DNA of 64,000 nucleotides. It comes from Chloroflexota bacterium. Lineage in GTDB: Bacteria; Chloroflexota; Dehalococcoidia; FW602-bin16. Every line of letters begins with the position of its first letter. Position 1 is the stretch's first letter. The stretch covers positions 24,380 through 88,379 of the forward strand of contig SCTZ01000043.1 of assembly GCA_004297765.1 (NCBI GenBank). The letters are read 5' to 3'. The notes below the pieces were generated by a model. That model searched no databases, was not told the origin of the DNA, and saw only the letters and a list, made by a program, of their open reading frames with translations. Below, piece by piece: positions 42,941-50,801 of this stretch. A program made the position numbers and the translations under genes.

Positions 42941-44077
42941 ATGGCTCGAAGAGGACATGGCGAAGGATCGATCTGGAAACGAGATGATGGCCGCTGGACG
43001 GGCGCAGTTACTCTGGCGGGCAGGAAACGCAAGTACTTCTACGGCAAGACGCGCAAGGAGGTGCAGGAGCAGCTCAAAGTTGCCCTTCGGGATCAGCAGC
43101 GAGGGTTGCTGGTGGCTGGTCCGAGCCAAACACTGGCCCAGTATCTTAATGGGTGGCTTGAGGACTCAGCGAGACAGACCATTAGACCGAGCACGTACGA
43201 GTGCTACGCCCTTGGTATCCGACGTCTTGCGCCACATATCGGTAGCCTTCGACTCTCGGCGCTCTCGCCGGCCCACGTTCAAACCTGTTACAGCGCTTTG
43301 CTTGACAGCGGCTTGTCGCGCCGAAGCGTTGAGTTGACGCACGCCGTCCTGCACCGTGCACTGCGCCAGGCGATGAAGTGGGGGCTGATCGGCCGAAACC
43401 CGACAGATGCGGTATCAGTTCCACGGCCCATACGCAAGGAGATGCGGACGCTAACTGCCGAGCAAGTACAGAAGCTCTTCGAGTTCACTGCAGAGCATCG
43501 CCTCCATGCACTGTGGGTGCTCATGGCAACCACCGGACTCCGGCTAGGTGAGGCAACGGCTCTACGGTGGGAAGATATTGACCTCAAGACCAACCGCCTG
43601 ATCGTCCAGCGTGCCCTGCAGAAGCAGAAGGGAAAGGGACTGGTCTTCGTGGAGCCGAAGACAGAGCGCAGCCGGCGAACGATCCATATAGCCGCAGGAA
43701 CGGTGGTCGTGCTGCGCCAGCACCGAGCACGTCAGGTCGAGGAGAGGTTGAAGGCGGGGGCACTGTGGGAGGACAAGGACCTTGCGTTCTGCACAGAGAC
43801 CGGCGCTCCTCTCACGCAGGACATGGCTCGAAGCCCATTCCAGACGGCCCTCCGTAGGGCAGGACTACCGTCTATCCGGCTGCACGATCTTCGACATACG
43901 GCCGCCACCCTACTCCTCGCCCAGGGGGTGCACCCGAAGGTCGTCCAAGAGATGCTTGGTCACAGCACGATTACCCTCACGCTCGATACGTATAGCCATG
44001 TCATCCCGGCTCTGCACGCTGAAGCCGCGGCCCACATGGATAGACTCTTCACCTTGGCCGGCACGAAAGCACCGTGA
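42941..44077 (+). CDS. Tyrosine-type integrase
   Basis: The 378-residue protein has the phage-integrase layout: a small arm-binding domain (GEGSIWKRDDGRWTGAVTL, residues 5-50), a core-binding domain (about 60-160) and a catalytic domain with Arg in TTGLRLGEATALRWED, then HDLRHTAATLLL and GHSTITLTLDTYSH, giving the R-H-R-H-Y set. ATG 42941 has better SD spacing than the GTG at 42932. Its 3' end faces the 3' end of a tRNA-Leu gene about 100 bases away, a classic attachment location. It probably integrates and excises the element lying to its left. Confidence 0.9.
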   Translation: MARRGHGEGSIWKRDDGRWTGAVTLAGRKRKYFYGKTRKEVQEQLKVALRDQQRGLLVAGPSQTLAQYLNGWLEDSARQTIRPSTYECYALGIRRLAPHIGSLRLSALSPAHVQTCYSALLDSGLSRRSVELTHAVLHRALRQAMKWGLIGRNPTDAVSVPRPIRKEMRTLTAEQVQKLFEFTAEHRLHALWVLMATTGLRLGEATALRWEDIDLKTNRLIVQRALQKQKGKGLVFVEPKTERSRRTIHIAAGTVVVLRQHRARQVEERLKAGALWEDKDLAFCTETGAPLTQDMARSPFQTALRRAGLPSIRLHDLRHTAATLLLAQGVHPKVVQEMLGHSTITLTLDTYSHVIPALHAEAAAHMDRLFTLAGTKAP

Positions 44078-44081
44078 TGCG

Positions 44082-44104
44082 TTTTGCTGTCAGTTTTGCT
44101 GTCA
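44082..44104 (+). repeat. Direct repeat TTTTGCTGTCA x2, possible integrase arm or attachment site
   Basis: Two exact 11-base copies (44082-44092 and 44094-44104) are separated by one base, directly after the integrase stop and before the tRNA cluster terminator. The position suits integrase arm-type or core sites. TTGCTGTCAA also occurs at 3997-4006. Confidence 0.45.
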
Positions 44105-44142
44105 AACTCTGACCGCGAATGGGACGACCGAGGAACCCCAAA

Positions 44143-44166
44143 CAAAAAACCGCATGTGCATGCGGT
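44143..44166 (-). terminator. Intrinsic terminator of the tRNA cluster
   Basis: On the minus strand ACCGCAT-GCAC-ATGCGGT is followed by a run of six T. It lies nine bases after the 3' end of tRNA-Leu(UAA) and ends the five-tRNA transcript. Confidence 0.85.
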
Positions 44167-44174
44167 CTATTGGG

Positions 44175-44258
44175 TGCCGAGGGCGGGGGTCGAACCCGCA
44201 CGGCCTTGCGGCCAACGGATTTTAAGTCCGCTGCGTCTGCCAGTTCCGCCACCCCGGC
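44175..44258 (-). tRNA. tRNA-Leu (anticodon TAA)
   Basis: 84 bases. The acceptor stem GCCGGGG pairs with CCTCGGC, and the anticodon loop is CTTAAAA with TAA. A long variable arm (GGCCGCAAGGCC region) and the T-loop GTTCGAC mark a class II Leu tRNA. The discriminator is A. CCA is not encoded exactly. Its 3' end faces the integrase gene and is the likely integration target. Confidence 0.95.
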
Positions 44259-44319
44259 TCTTGGCGCACGCAAAGCCATCCTTCTTCGGAAAGATGGCTT
44301 TGTCATGCGAGGGCTATGG

Positions 44320-44392
44320 AGGCGACGGCCGGATTCGAACCGGCGAATAGAGGTTTTGCAGACCTCCGCCTTAGCCACTTGGCCACGTCGCC
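44320..44392 (-). tRNA. tRNA-Cys (anticodon GCA)
   Basis: 73 bases. The acceptor stem GGCGACG/CGTCGCC is perfect, the anticodon loop is CTGCAAA, the T-loop is GTTCGAATC, and the discriminator is T as expected for Cys. Confidence 0.95.
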
Positions 44393-44405
44393 ATGCGATG
44401 ATTGG

Positions 44406-44477
44406 AGCGGAAGACGAGATTCGAACTCGCGACCCTCTCCTTGGCAAGGAGATGCTCTACCACTGAGCCACTTCCGC
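44406..44477 (-). tRNA. tRNA-Gly (anticodon GCC)
   Basis: 72 bases. The acceptor stem GCGGAAG pairs with CTTCCGC, the anticodon stem-loop is CTCCTTGCCAAGGAG, the T-arm loop is GTTCGAATC, and the discriminator is T. Confidence 0.95.
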
Positions 44478-44483
44478 GTCCGG

Positions 44484-44567
44484 TGCCGAGGAGGAGACTT
44501 GAACTCCTACGGGGTTGCCCCCACTACCCCCTCAAAGTAGCGTGTCTACCGGTTCCACCACCTCGGC
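44484..44567 (-). tRNA. tRNA-Leu (anticodon GAG)
   Basis: 84 bases. The acceptor stem GCCGAGG/CCTCGGC is perfect. The anticodon arm CTACT-TTGAGGG-GGTAG holds anticodon GAG. A long variable arm (GTGGGGGCAACCCCGT) and discriminator A are present, as in class II Leu tRNAs. Confidence 0.95.
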
Positions 44568-44577
44568 TTGTTGCGGG

Positions 44578-44651
44578 CAGGAGTGGAGGGACTCGAACCC
44601 CCGACCGGCGGTTTTGGAGACCGCTGCTCTACCAAACTGAGCTACACTCCT
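44578..44651 (-). tRNA. tRNA-Trp (anticodon CCA)
   Basis: 74 bases. The acceptor stem AGGAGTG/CACTCCT is perfect, the anticodon loop CTCCAAA has CCA, and the discriminator is G as usual for Trp. First gene of the five-tRNA transcript. Confidence 0.95.
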
Positions 44652-44667
44652 AGCTACCAACGCCAAT

Positions 44668-44697
44668 ATATTAGCCGAAAGCCTCGACATCTGTCAA
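44668..44697 (-). promoter_or_regulatory. Consensus promoter of the tRNA cluster
   Basis: On the minus strand, TTGACA (44692-44697) is 18 bases from TAATAT (44668-44673). Transcription would start about 10 bases before tRNA-Trp. Confidence 0.85.
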
Positions 44698-44903
44698 GGC
44701 AACGAGCCTTCAAGCTTTCAAGCTTCGCGAAGCAGATCACGTTGGCAATGCGCTGCCACCTTTGCGCTGGCGGGCATAGAGTGTATACTAAGCGCGAGCC
44801 GGCGCGGAGGCGCCATGTGGTTCGGTCACACGATGCTGCTCTTGTCCTTGGTCAGGTCAGAAATCGAGGTGTGGTCTGCATGCAAATGATGGATGAGGTT
44901 TTC

Positions 44904-45086
44904 ATGTCCGAGCTAGGCGAGCTGTACGATGCTGTGCAGGCTCTCACTATCGCCAACCCCACTCTGGACGACGTTGTCCTGCGTCACATTCGTATCCTGG
45001 TGAACGAGTTCACTGAGCGCTACCAGATCTCGGCTGATGTGCTCTACTCCAATATCGTGAGCGCGTTGGAGAGCGACGAGGAGTAG
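44904..45086 (+). CDS. Small acidic hypothetical protein, 60 residues
   Basis: ATG 44904 lies five bases after GGATGAGG. The protein MSELGELYDAVQALTIANPT...VLYSNIVSALESDEE is acidic and mostly helical. An upstream ATG at 44886 is in frame and would add six residues. A possible promoter is TTTGCG-N17-TATACT (44761-44789), the -35 box being weak. No family recognised. It lies between the tRNA cluster and recF. Confidence 0.6.
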   Translation: MSELGELYDAVQALTIANPTLDDVVLRHIRILVNEFTERYQISADVLYSNIVSALESDEE

Positions 45087-45184
45087 CGACATGGGGATCA
45101 AGGGCTGGGGATAGTGAACGCTTACGGCACGTTCGCGTGCGCAGGGCGTACACAGACCGGTTCCTCTGCTAACGCACCTGGTTA

Positions 45185-45193
45185 TGCTATAAT
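45185..45193 (+). promoter_or_regulatory. Extended -10 promoter of recF
   Basis: TGCTATAAT is a perfect extended -10 element (TGn-TATAAT) 41 bases before the recF ATG. No good -35 box is visible, which such promoters can do without. Confidence 0.6.
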
Positions 45194-45234
45194 TCGGTTA
45201 CCCTGCACCGGCGGTGCGCCCCCGGCGGAGTTGA

Positions 45235-46497
45235 ATGCACCTTACCCACCTCAGCCTCGCAAACTTCCGCAAATACGTGCGGCTGGAACTCGACCTGCCG
45301 CCCCATATGAACGTTATCTACGGGACCAATGCTCAGGGTAAGACTAACCTGCTGGAGTCCATCTACTTCCTGGCCACCATGCGCTCCCCGCGCGCCGGCA
45401 CCGATCGCGAACTGATCAATTGGCTATCGCTGGAGGACCCCATGCCCTTCGCACGTGTGGCATGCGATCTCCAGCGGACCGAGCGCGTCCTGCACCTGGA
45501 GGTCACCATGACGCTGCGGGGCATCGACAATGGGTCGGAGAATGCCGATTCCTCGTCCGGTCCGTCCGTGGCCAAGCGTATCCGCATCAATAACATGGTC
45601 CGCCGCGCCTCCGATCTGATCGGGCAGATGAACGTGGTGCTTTTCAGTCCGCAGGACGTGGACCTGGTGGCGGGTGCGCCCGCCGGCCGGCGGCGCTACA
45701 TGGACTTGGCCATTTGCCAGGTAGATCCTCGCTACCTCCAGTCTCTCCAGCAGTATGTGAAAGTCGTGGCCCAGCGCAACCACCTGCTGCGGCTAATTCG
45801 TGACAAACGAGCGTCTGCTGATCAGTTGCTTTTCTGGGATGAGCAACTCATCGCGGCAGGGACGTACATCCTTATCCAGCGGTATCGCTGCATCGACGAG
45901 TTGGCCGCGACGGCGGCCGATCGGCTGCGCAAGTTGACGGGAGAGCGCGAGCATCTGGAGGTCCTGTACGCAAGCTCGGCCGCGGGGCAGCGTGGAGGGG
46001 CGGCCGTCCAGAGATGGCGGGCGTATCACGAGAACGGCCGTGGGGAAAACCCGCTGCTGCGAGCAGCGCGGACCAATGACAGGGAGTGTGTCCAGAGGTG
46101 TTTTCGTGAGGAGCTCAACTCCGCGCTCTCCCGGGAGATCGCGCAGGGCGTCTCACTGGTCGGACCGCATCGAGACGACCTGCAGTTTCTCCTGGACGGT
46201 CACGATGCAACCCTCTTCGGCTCGCGCGGGCAACAGCGCGCGATCGCACTGGCCATGAAGCTGGCCGAGTCAGCCTACATGCGCGATCAGACCGGCGAGC
46301 TTCCCGTACTGTTGCTGGACGACGCGTTCTCGGAACTAGACGAGTCCCGGCGCCTGCGTGCGCTCACCTGCATCGACCCCGATCAGCAAGTCCTCATCAC
46401 CACCACCAGTGTGGCCGATTACCAGAACGACCTCTGTGCCAAAGCCACCGTGTTCGAAGTCGAGGATGCTCAGGTTCGCCAGCACTGCCAAAGCTAG
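45235..46497 (+). CDS. recF: DNA replication and repair protein RecF
   Basis: The 420-residue SMC-like ATPase has HLTHLSLANFRKYVRLEL at the N-terminus, Walker A GTNAQGKTNLLE (about residues 30-41), PQDVDLVAGAPAGRRRYMDL, the QGVSLVGPHRDDLQF signature, the ABC-type SRGQQRAIALAMKLAE, and Walker B PVLLLDDAFSELD. RecF with RecO/RecR loads RecA at single-strand gaps. It is slightly longer than usual (about 360-380), owing to insertions near residues 98-110 (NGSENADSSSG). GGCGGAG precedes the ATG. In many genomes recF sits by dnaN/gyrB, which are not seen here. Confidence 0.95.
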   Translation: MHLTHLSLANFRKYVRLELDLPPHMNVIYGTNAQGKTNLLESIYFLATMRSPRAGTDRELINWLSLEDPMPFARVACDLQRTERVLHLEVTMTLRGIDNGSENADSSSGPSVAKRIRINNMVRRASDLIGQMNVVLFSPQDVDLVAGAPAGRRRYMDLAICQVDPRYLQSLQQYVKVVAQRNHLLRLIRDKRASADQLLFWDEQLIAAGTYILIQRYRCIDELAATAADRLRKLTGEREHLEVLYASSAAGQRGGAAVQRWRAYHENGRGENPLLRAARTNDRECVQRCFREELNSALSREIAQGVSLVGPHRDDLQFLLDGHDATLFGSRGQQRAIALAMKLAESAYMRDQTGELPVLLLDDAFSELDESRRLRALTCIDPDQQVLITTTSVADYQNDLCAKATVFEVEDAQVRQHCQS

Positions 46498-46653
46498 CGC
46501 GGGGCTACCCCCATGCCACCCCCTGTTGAGGTGAGGTTTTTCGGGGGACACCCCCGAGCCCCCGGCCTAGCGGCGTTGGCATGCTTCTTGCTATTAGCTC
46601 TTGGCAAGTGCGGTCGCGCAGACCGCGCAAGTACGCCTGATGGGGACCGGCTT

Positions 46654-46899
46654 ATGTTGAATGCGTCACGACCAGTACGACAGGTAGCAGCGCTGAAGAT
46701 TGAGCAACCGGGGACCAGGGAGCGCAATCCGGGCGCGGTCACGCTCGCCGATCTCTGCGCGGCTATAGCCAAAGGTCATCTCCCCGTAGAGGTCGACGAC
46801 AGCGGGTGCTACAATGTGAAGCGCCGAGCTGTGAAAGCGTATTTCCAGAGGTTGGGCCGCGTCATACCAGACCTGATGGCAACGCCCAACCGTAACTAA
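46654..46899 (+). CDS. Small HTH-like hypothetical protein, 81 residues
   Basis: ATG 46654 follows GATGGGGACC. The C-terminal half, VTLADLCAAIAKGHLPVEVD then YNVKRRAVKAYFQRL, has the helix-turn-helix-wing rhythm of excisionase/MerR-like DNA-binding domains. The frame is open further upstream to 46513, but that part (with GGHPRAPG) is low-complexity and overlaps a GC-rich hairpin. No known family. It lies convergent with a VanZ-like gene. Confidence 0.45.
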   Translation: MLNASRPVRQVAALKIEQPGTRERNPGAVTLADLCAAIAKGHLPVEVDDSGCYNVKRRAVKAYFQRLGRVIPDLMATPNRN

Positions 46900-46928
46900 C
46901 GAATTACTCAACATCCTCCTTTCCTCCT

Positions 46929-47375
46929 TTAGCCAGGGGCACGAGTTTGAGCCTGCTCGTGCCCCCTCCTACTGTCTCTTGGGCGACGCGACGACCATGG
47001 GAAGTCCCAGCGCCCTGAACACGAAGCGTACACGATTAGGCTCACCAGGGCTCCGACGGAGTCGATCCCAACGTCCCGCAGCGATGGATGACGCTCGCTC
47101 GTCCAGACCTGGTGAAACTCGTCACTGGCCGCGTACAGGACGGCCAGAGCCAATGGCAACAACAGGCGACGCGCGTTGAGTCGCTCGTTGGGATAGATTG
47201 CTCTCAACAGAAGGATGGCCAGGATAGCGTACTCGCCGACGTGCGCGCTTTTCTTCATGACGAAGTCGAGCGCCTCATCCGGCGCGGTGGGAATACTGGA
47301 CCGGGAGGACCCGTAGAAGATAGCGGCCATCCACAGAACCACTATGCCCCAGCGAACAGGGATACTCTTCAGCAT
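46929..47375 (-). CDS. VanZ-family membrane protein
   Basis: The 148-residue protein has four membrane helices and VanZ motifs: MKKSAHVGEYAILAILLLRA and LAVLYAASDEFHQVWTSERHPSLRDVGIDSVGA, with the conserved D-E-x-H-Q and R-D-x-x-x-D. The function of VanZ homologues is largely unknown apart from teicoplanin resistance in some. ATG 47375 overlaps the glycosyltransferase stop by seven bases, so it is the last gene of the operon. Its last dozen codons run through a stem-loop. Confidence 0.8.
   Translation of the reverse strand: MLKSIPVRWGIVVLWMAAIFYGSSRSSIPTAPDEALDFVMKKSAHVGEYAILAILLLRAIYPNERLNARRLLLPLALAVLYAASDEFHQVWTSERHPSLRDVGIDSVGALVSLIVYASCSGRWDFPWSSRRPRDSRRGHEQAQTRAPG
46936..46965 (-). terminator. 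Stem-loop between convergent genes
   Basis: GGGGCACGAG (46936-46945) pairs perfectly with CTCGTGCCCC (46956-46965), loop 10 bases. No T-run follows on either strand. It overlaps the last codons of the VanZ-like gene and may end both converging transcripts. Confidence 0.45.
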
Positions 47376-48553
47376 CGGTAGGCTGCCTCCACCTGTGCGA
47401 CAAGAATCGACCAGAGAAATCGCTCTTTGATCCGAGCCCGCGCGTTGGCGCCAAGGAGTTGTCGCCTGGGCTTGTCTCGCAGAAGATCGACTACTGCCTG
47501 CGCGAACGCTTCCACGTCGCCTGATGGAACAAGCAACCCGGACACGCCATGCTCGATATACTCGCAGTTCTGACCAACCGCGTCCGCCACAACGGGCAGA
47601 CCAAAGGACAGAAGCTCGATGAGCTTCGCAGAGCACTTCGTCCGGTTGATCAGCGTATCTTCGTACGGATAGATCGCTACAGCGGCGTGTGCCAACTGTG
47701 TAGTGATCCCGTCCTCGGTCATCCAACCGAGCATGAATACGCGATCGGCCAGTCCGGCCGCGGCCACGACCTCGGCAAAGACCGTCTCCTCGCCGTGCAA
47801 TCCGGCCCCGACCACCCGTAGCTCCACGTCCGGGACCTCGTTGCACACGCGTCGCAGAATAGCCGCCACGCGCGACGGATCGAGCTCAAGGAACCTGGTA
47901 TAGAGCAGAACCACGTTGCACGCGGCGTCAACTCCGGCCTGGGTGGGACAATCGTCGGACAACCATCTACCGGCCGGATCGCTGGGACCGTTGGGTACAT
48001 AGAAGACGCGGCGCATGGGGAGCCCCAGGGCCAACGCCATGTTCCGGAGCGCCGCGCTGGCGGCGGTAACCGCGTCCGCCGTGCGCAATGTCCATCTTTC
48101 TTGCAGGGGGAACAACAGACGCGCCAGGTAGCCGTAGCCGGCCACGTCGTTCCAGCCGCCCTTGCCCTCCCAGTCGTCAGTATCGACGACGATGCGGGCG
48201 CGCGTCAAGTGCAACCAGCGCAGCGGACGCAGCAGCACGGCCACCGCTCCGGAGTAACCTTTCGGCTTGAAGACGTGCACCACGTCCGGATCCTGCCGCA
48301 GGACCTGATGAAGCAGGCGCAGCAGAATGAAGACATGGAAGAGCACGGGAAGATTCGGACCCAGGCTAACGTTGTCGATCTGGATCTCGCCGATGGCGTA
48401 ACTGGATCCCGCGTCGGCCGGCCAGTCCCAGGGAGGAATGAGAATGCTGACGTTATGGCCAAGTGCCACCAGCGACTGTGCCAGGGGCAGAGCACGAGCC
48501 TTTACAGTTCCTTTCGGCCGCATGCCAAATGGGCCGACTAGGACGACCCTCAC
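47369..48553 (-). CDS. GT4-type glycosyltransferase
   Basis: The 394-residue GT-B fold protein starts MRVVLVGPFGMRPKGTVKAR, a variant of the GT4 start, with DVVHVFKPKGYSGAVAV in the first half. In the C-terminal nucleotide-binding half are VELRVVGAG, VFMLGWMTEDGI and the family-type E-x7-E region replaced by KCSAKLIELLSFGLPVVADA, typical of GT4 enzymes. It probably transfers a sugar in surface polysaccharide or glycolipid synthesis. ATG overlaps the CBS gene stop by four bases. Confidence 0.85.
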   Translation of the reverse strand: MRVVLVGPFGMRPKGTVKARALPLAQSLVALGHNVSILIPPWDWPADAGSSYAIGEIQIDNVSLGPNLPVLFHVFILLRLLHQVLRQDPDVVHVFKPKGYSGAVAVLLRPLRWLHLTRARIVVDTDDWEGKGGWNDVAGYGYLARLLFPLQERWTLRTADAVTAASAALRNMALALGLPMRRVFYVPNGPSDPAGRWLSDDCPTQAGVDAACNVVLLYTRFLELDPSRVAAILRRVCNEVPDVELRVVGAGLHGEETVFAEVVAAAGLADRVFMLGWMTEDGITTQLAHAAVAIYPYEDTLINRTKCSAKLIELLSFGLPVVADAVGQNCEYIEHGVSGLLVPSGDVEAFAQAVVDLLRDKPRRQLLGANARARIKERFLWSILVAQVEAAYRC

Positions 48554-49029
48554 CCCTCGGACTGCTGCTCGGTGGGTTCCTCCTCCCGCACCAGCAGCTT
48601 CACGAGGTCCGCCCGGCTGATAATACCTACGAGCTGGCCATGATCCACGACCGGGATGGGGTTGGCGTCCTTATCGAACATCAAGGCCGCCACATCCAGG
48701 ATATCAGTCTCCGGTCCAACTGTCGGCACCTCGGTGCTCATCAACTCTCCCGCCGTCGAAGCGAGGGTCTTTCGTAACTCCACCTCGAAATGGCGGGTGT
48801 TCCCCAGATAGACCAGGCTTTCGAGGAGCGGGATATAGGTCGGGAAGTGGACCCGCGCGTGTCGCACGACCAGGTCGCGGTCGGTCACCATGCCCCGCAG
48901 GCGCCCGAGATCATCGGTCACCGGAATGCCAGTCAAATGGTGCTGCCCCATCAGACGCGCGATCTCCGAGACCGGCGTGGACGGCCGTATTGTGATGACT
49001 TCCTTTGTCATGATCTCAGCGGTCTTCAT
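48550..49029 (-). CDS. Tandem CBS-domain protein
   Basis: The 159-residue protein starts at ATG 49029 (GAGGGA six bases upstream). It contains two CBS domains: MKTAEIMTKEVITIRPSTPVSEIARLM...GIPVTDDLGRLRGMVTDRDL (about residues 1-60) and ELMSTEVPTVGPETDILDVAALM...NPIPVVDHGQLVGIISRADL (about 85-145). CBS pairs bind adenine nucleotides and act as energy sensors. No partner domain is present. It lies between PAC2 and the glycosyltransferase in the operon. Confidence 0.85.
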   Translation of the reverse strand: MKTAEIMTKEVITIRPSTPVSEIARLMGQHHLTGIPVTDDLGRLRGMVTDRDLVVRHARVHFPTYIPLLESLVYLGNTRHFEVELRKTLASTAGELMSTEVPTVGPETDILDVAALMFDKDANPIPVVDHGQLVGIISRADLVKLLVREEEPTEQQSEG

Positions 49030-49081
49030 AGCTGTCCCTCGCTCACGTGGTTGGGTCTCCCGCACCTGACGGCTGGGTCTC

Positions 49082-49981
49082 TCATGGCTGGTCCCCCTGC
49101 CGCTGACGTTTCAGAAACTCCTCAAGCTCCCGCATCAGAGCATTCGTGCTGAGCGGACCGAGCGAGCGAGAGTGGCGGTCCTGATCCTCAGTGGCGAGCT
49201 CACGCTCGCGGTCCTCCAGCCGGCGCACGTAGGCCGCCACGTCCGGATTACGGGCGACCGCCTCAGCAATGTTCGTGTCGTAGGTGATCGCCAGGGCCTC
49301 GATCTCCGTCAGGTCGATGATGATCTCGAGGAGAGCGGTCAAGCGTCGCAGCAGAGCGGCCGACACCTTGGGACTCGGGATGGCCGGGAGGTAGCGTGGG
49401 ACATTGCCCCACAGACTAGACACGCTCACGCCTTCCGCTCTGAGGGTGTTGTTCACGACGCTCACGATGCCCGTCGGACCCTCGTAGCTGGCAGCCTGGA
49501 CATTCAACCGGCGCAGCTTCTCGCTCAGCGCTGGATCTGTAGAGTAGCCCACCACCCGAGCGGGTGTGGTATGCGGCACGTCGTTCAGCATGCTGCCCAC
49601 AGTCACCGCGGCAGTGACTTTGTGCTCGCGGACCAGATCCTGAATGATCCCACAGTAGGTGCGCCACTTAAGGTTGGGCTCGACTCCCACCAGCGCGATG
49701 AAGTCCCGTCCGCTGAGGGCGTCGCGATGATAGTATAGCTCGTTGGACGGCCACTCGAGCTCGCGCTCCTGACCATCGATCAACTGGACGGTGGGTCGGG
49801 TTTCGGTAAACAGATAGAAATCCTCGGGGTCGATAGAGCCGAAGCGGCGCGCGGACCACTGGCGAAGCAGATATCGTACGGCGAAGGTGGCGGCTCCGGC
49901 AGCGTCATTCCATCCCGCGAAAGCGGCAATGAGAATCGGGTCGCGCAGAACCGGCCTCTCGGTGAAATGCACGTGCTCCAT
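49082..49981 (-). CDS. PAC2-family protein
   Basis: The 299-residue protein starts at ATG 49981, five bases after AGGAGGGAC; an upstream in-frame extension lacks such a site. PAC2 hallmarks are DPILIAAFAGWNDAAGAATF, LIALVGVEPNLKWRTYCGII, VTVGSMLNDVPHTTPARVVGYS and YEGPTGIVSVVNN. Bacterial PAC2 proteins are related to archaeal/eukaryotic proteasome-assembly chaperones, and their function in bacteria is unclear. Confidence 0.85.
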   Translation of the reverse strand: MEHVHFTERPVLRDPILIAAFAGWNDAAGAATFAVRYLLRQWSARRFGSIDPEDFYLFTETRPTVQLIDGQERELEWPSNELYYHRDALSGRDFIALVGVEPNLKWRTYCGIIQDLVREHKVTAAVTVGSMLNDVPHTTPARVVGYSTDPALSEKLRRLNVQAASYEGPTGIVSVVNNTLRAEGVSVSSLWGNVPRYLPAIPSPKVSAALLRRLTALLEIIIDLTEIEALAITYDTNIAEAVARNPDVAAYVRRLEDRERELATEDQDRHSRSLGPLSTNALMRELEEFLKRQRQGDQP

Positions 49982-50089
49982 TTGTCCCTCCTGGTCCCAC
50001 AGTCCCCAACACGGCAATGGCACGCCGTGTCTGTCCTCCTTCCGTATTATACTCCTATCTCGCGGGCCGAGAGTAGCGAGCACCGCCCC

Positions 50090-50800
50090 CTACGCCCGAT
50101 ACCCCCGATGCACCGCCACCGATCCGCCGGACAGCAGTTGGTACTGCACGTCCACTAGCCCAGCTCCCTCCATGAGACGAGCTAGTCCGTCGGCGGGCGG
50201 GAAACTGGTCAGGGAGTTGGGAAGGTAGCGGTAGGCGTCGAAATCGCGGGCAATGAGTGAGCCGAGGAGGGGGACGAGACGATAGAAGTAGAGACGGAAA
50301 AGGCGGGCGAAAAGGCCCGGGCGTGGGTGGGTAATCTCCAGGCAGACGACACGCCCGCCAGGACGTAGAACGCGTCGCATCTCGTGAAAGGCCTGAGCGA
50401 TATCGGCCACGTTGCGGATGACAAAGCCGCTGATCACCAGGTCGAAGCTCTGGTCGGGAAAGGGCAGATTGAGGGCATCACCGGCCAGCAGGAGGGGAGC
50501 GGTCGTAGTGTCCGAAGCGGAGGTCTTGTGCCGGGCGGCGCGGAGCATTTCCCATGAGAAGTCGACGCCGACCACGCTGCGCGCACCCTGTCGTCGCAGC
50601 TCCAGAGCCAACTCCGCCGTGCCCGTGCCCACATCCAGCCCGTCTGCCCCAGCGGGCTGGCTCATCGAAACCGCCAGACGACGCCAGGCGCGGTCGCGTC
50701 CCCCGGTCATCAGCGTGTTCATAAGGTCATAGTGGGGAACGATGCGGTTGAACATGCTCCCCACCCGCCGAGGTTTCTCTTCCAGGTCAGCGGTCCGCAT
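50090..50800 (-). CDS. ubiE: UbiE/MenG-type quinone C-methyltransferase
   Basis: The 236-residue SAM-dependent methyltransferase carries UbiE motifs: VGSMFNRIVPHYDLMNTLMTGGRDRAWRR at the N-terminus, motif I LDVGTGTAELALEL, and RVLRPGGRVVCLEITHPRPG. It should methylate demethylmenaquinone (or another prenylquinol) in the last step of the pathway. It starts one base after the ABC permease stop, so the two are one operon, an unusual pairing. The UbiA and UbiD genes for earlier prenylation and decarboxylation are 3 kb upstream on the same strand. Confidence 0.9.
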   Translation of the reverse strand: MRTADLEEKPRRVGSMFNRIVPHYDLMNTLMTGGRDRAWRRLAVSMSQPAGADGLDVGTGTAELALELRRQGARSVVGVDFSWEMLRAARHKTSASDTTTAPLLLAGDALNLPFPDQSFDLVISGFVIRNVADIAQAFHEMRRVLRPGGRVVCLEITHPRPGLFARLFRLYFYRLVPLLGSLIARDFDAYRYLPNSLTSFPPADGLARLMEGAGLVDVQYQLLSGGSVAVHRGYRA

Positions 50801-50801
50801 T

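Noticed and set aside
46541..46557. Hairpin TCGGGGG-ACA-CCCCCGA after recF as a terminator
   Set aside because: The T-run lies before the stem, not after it, on the plus strand.
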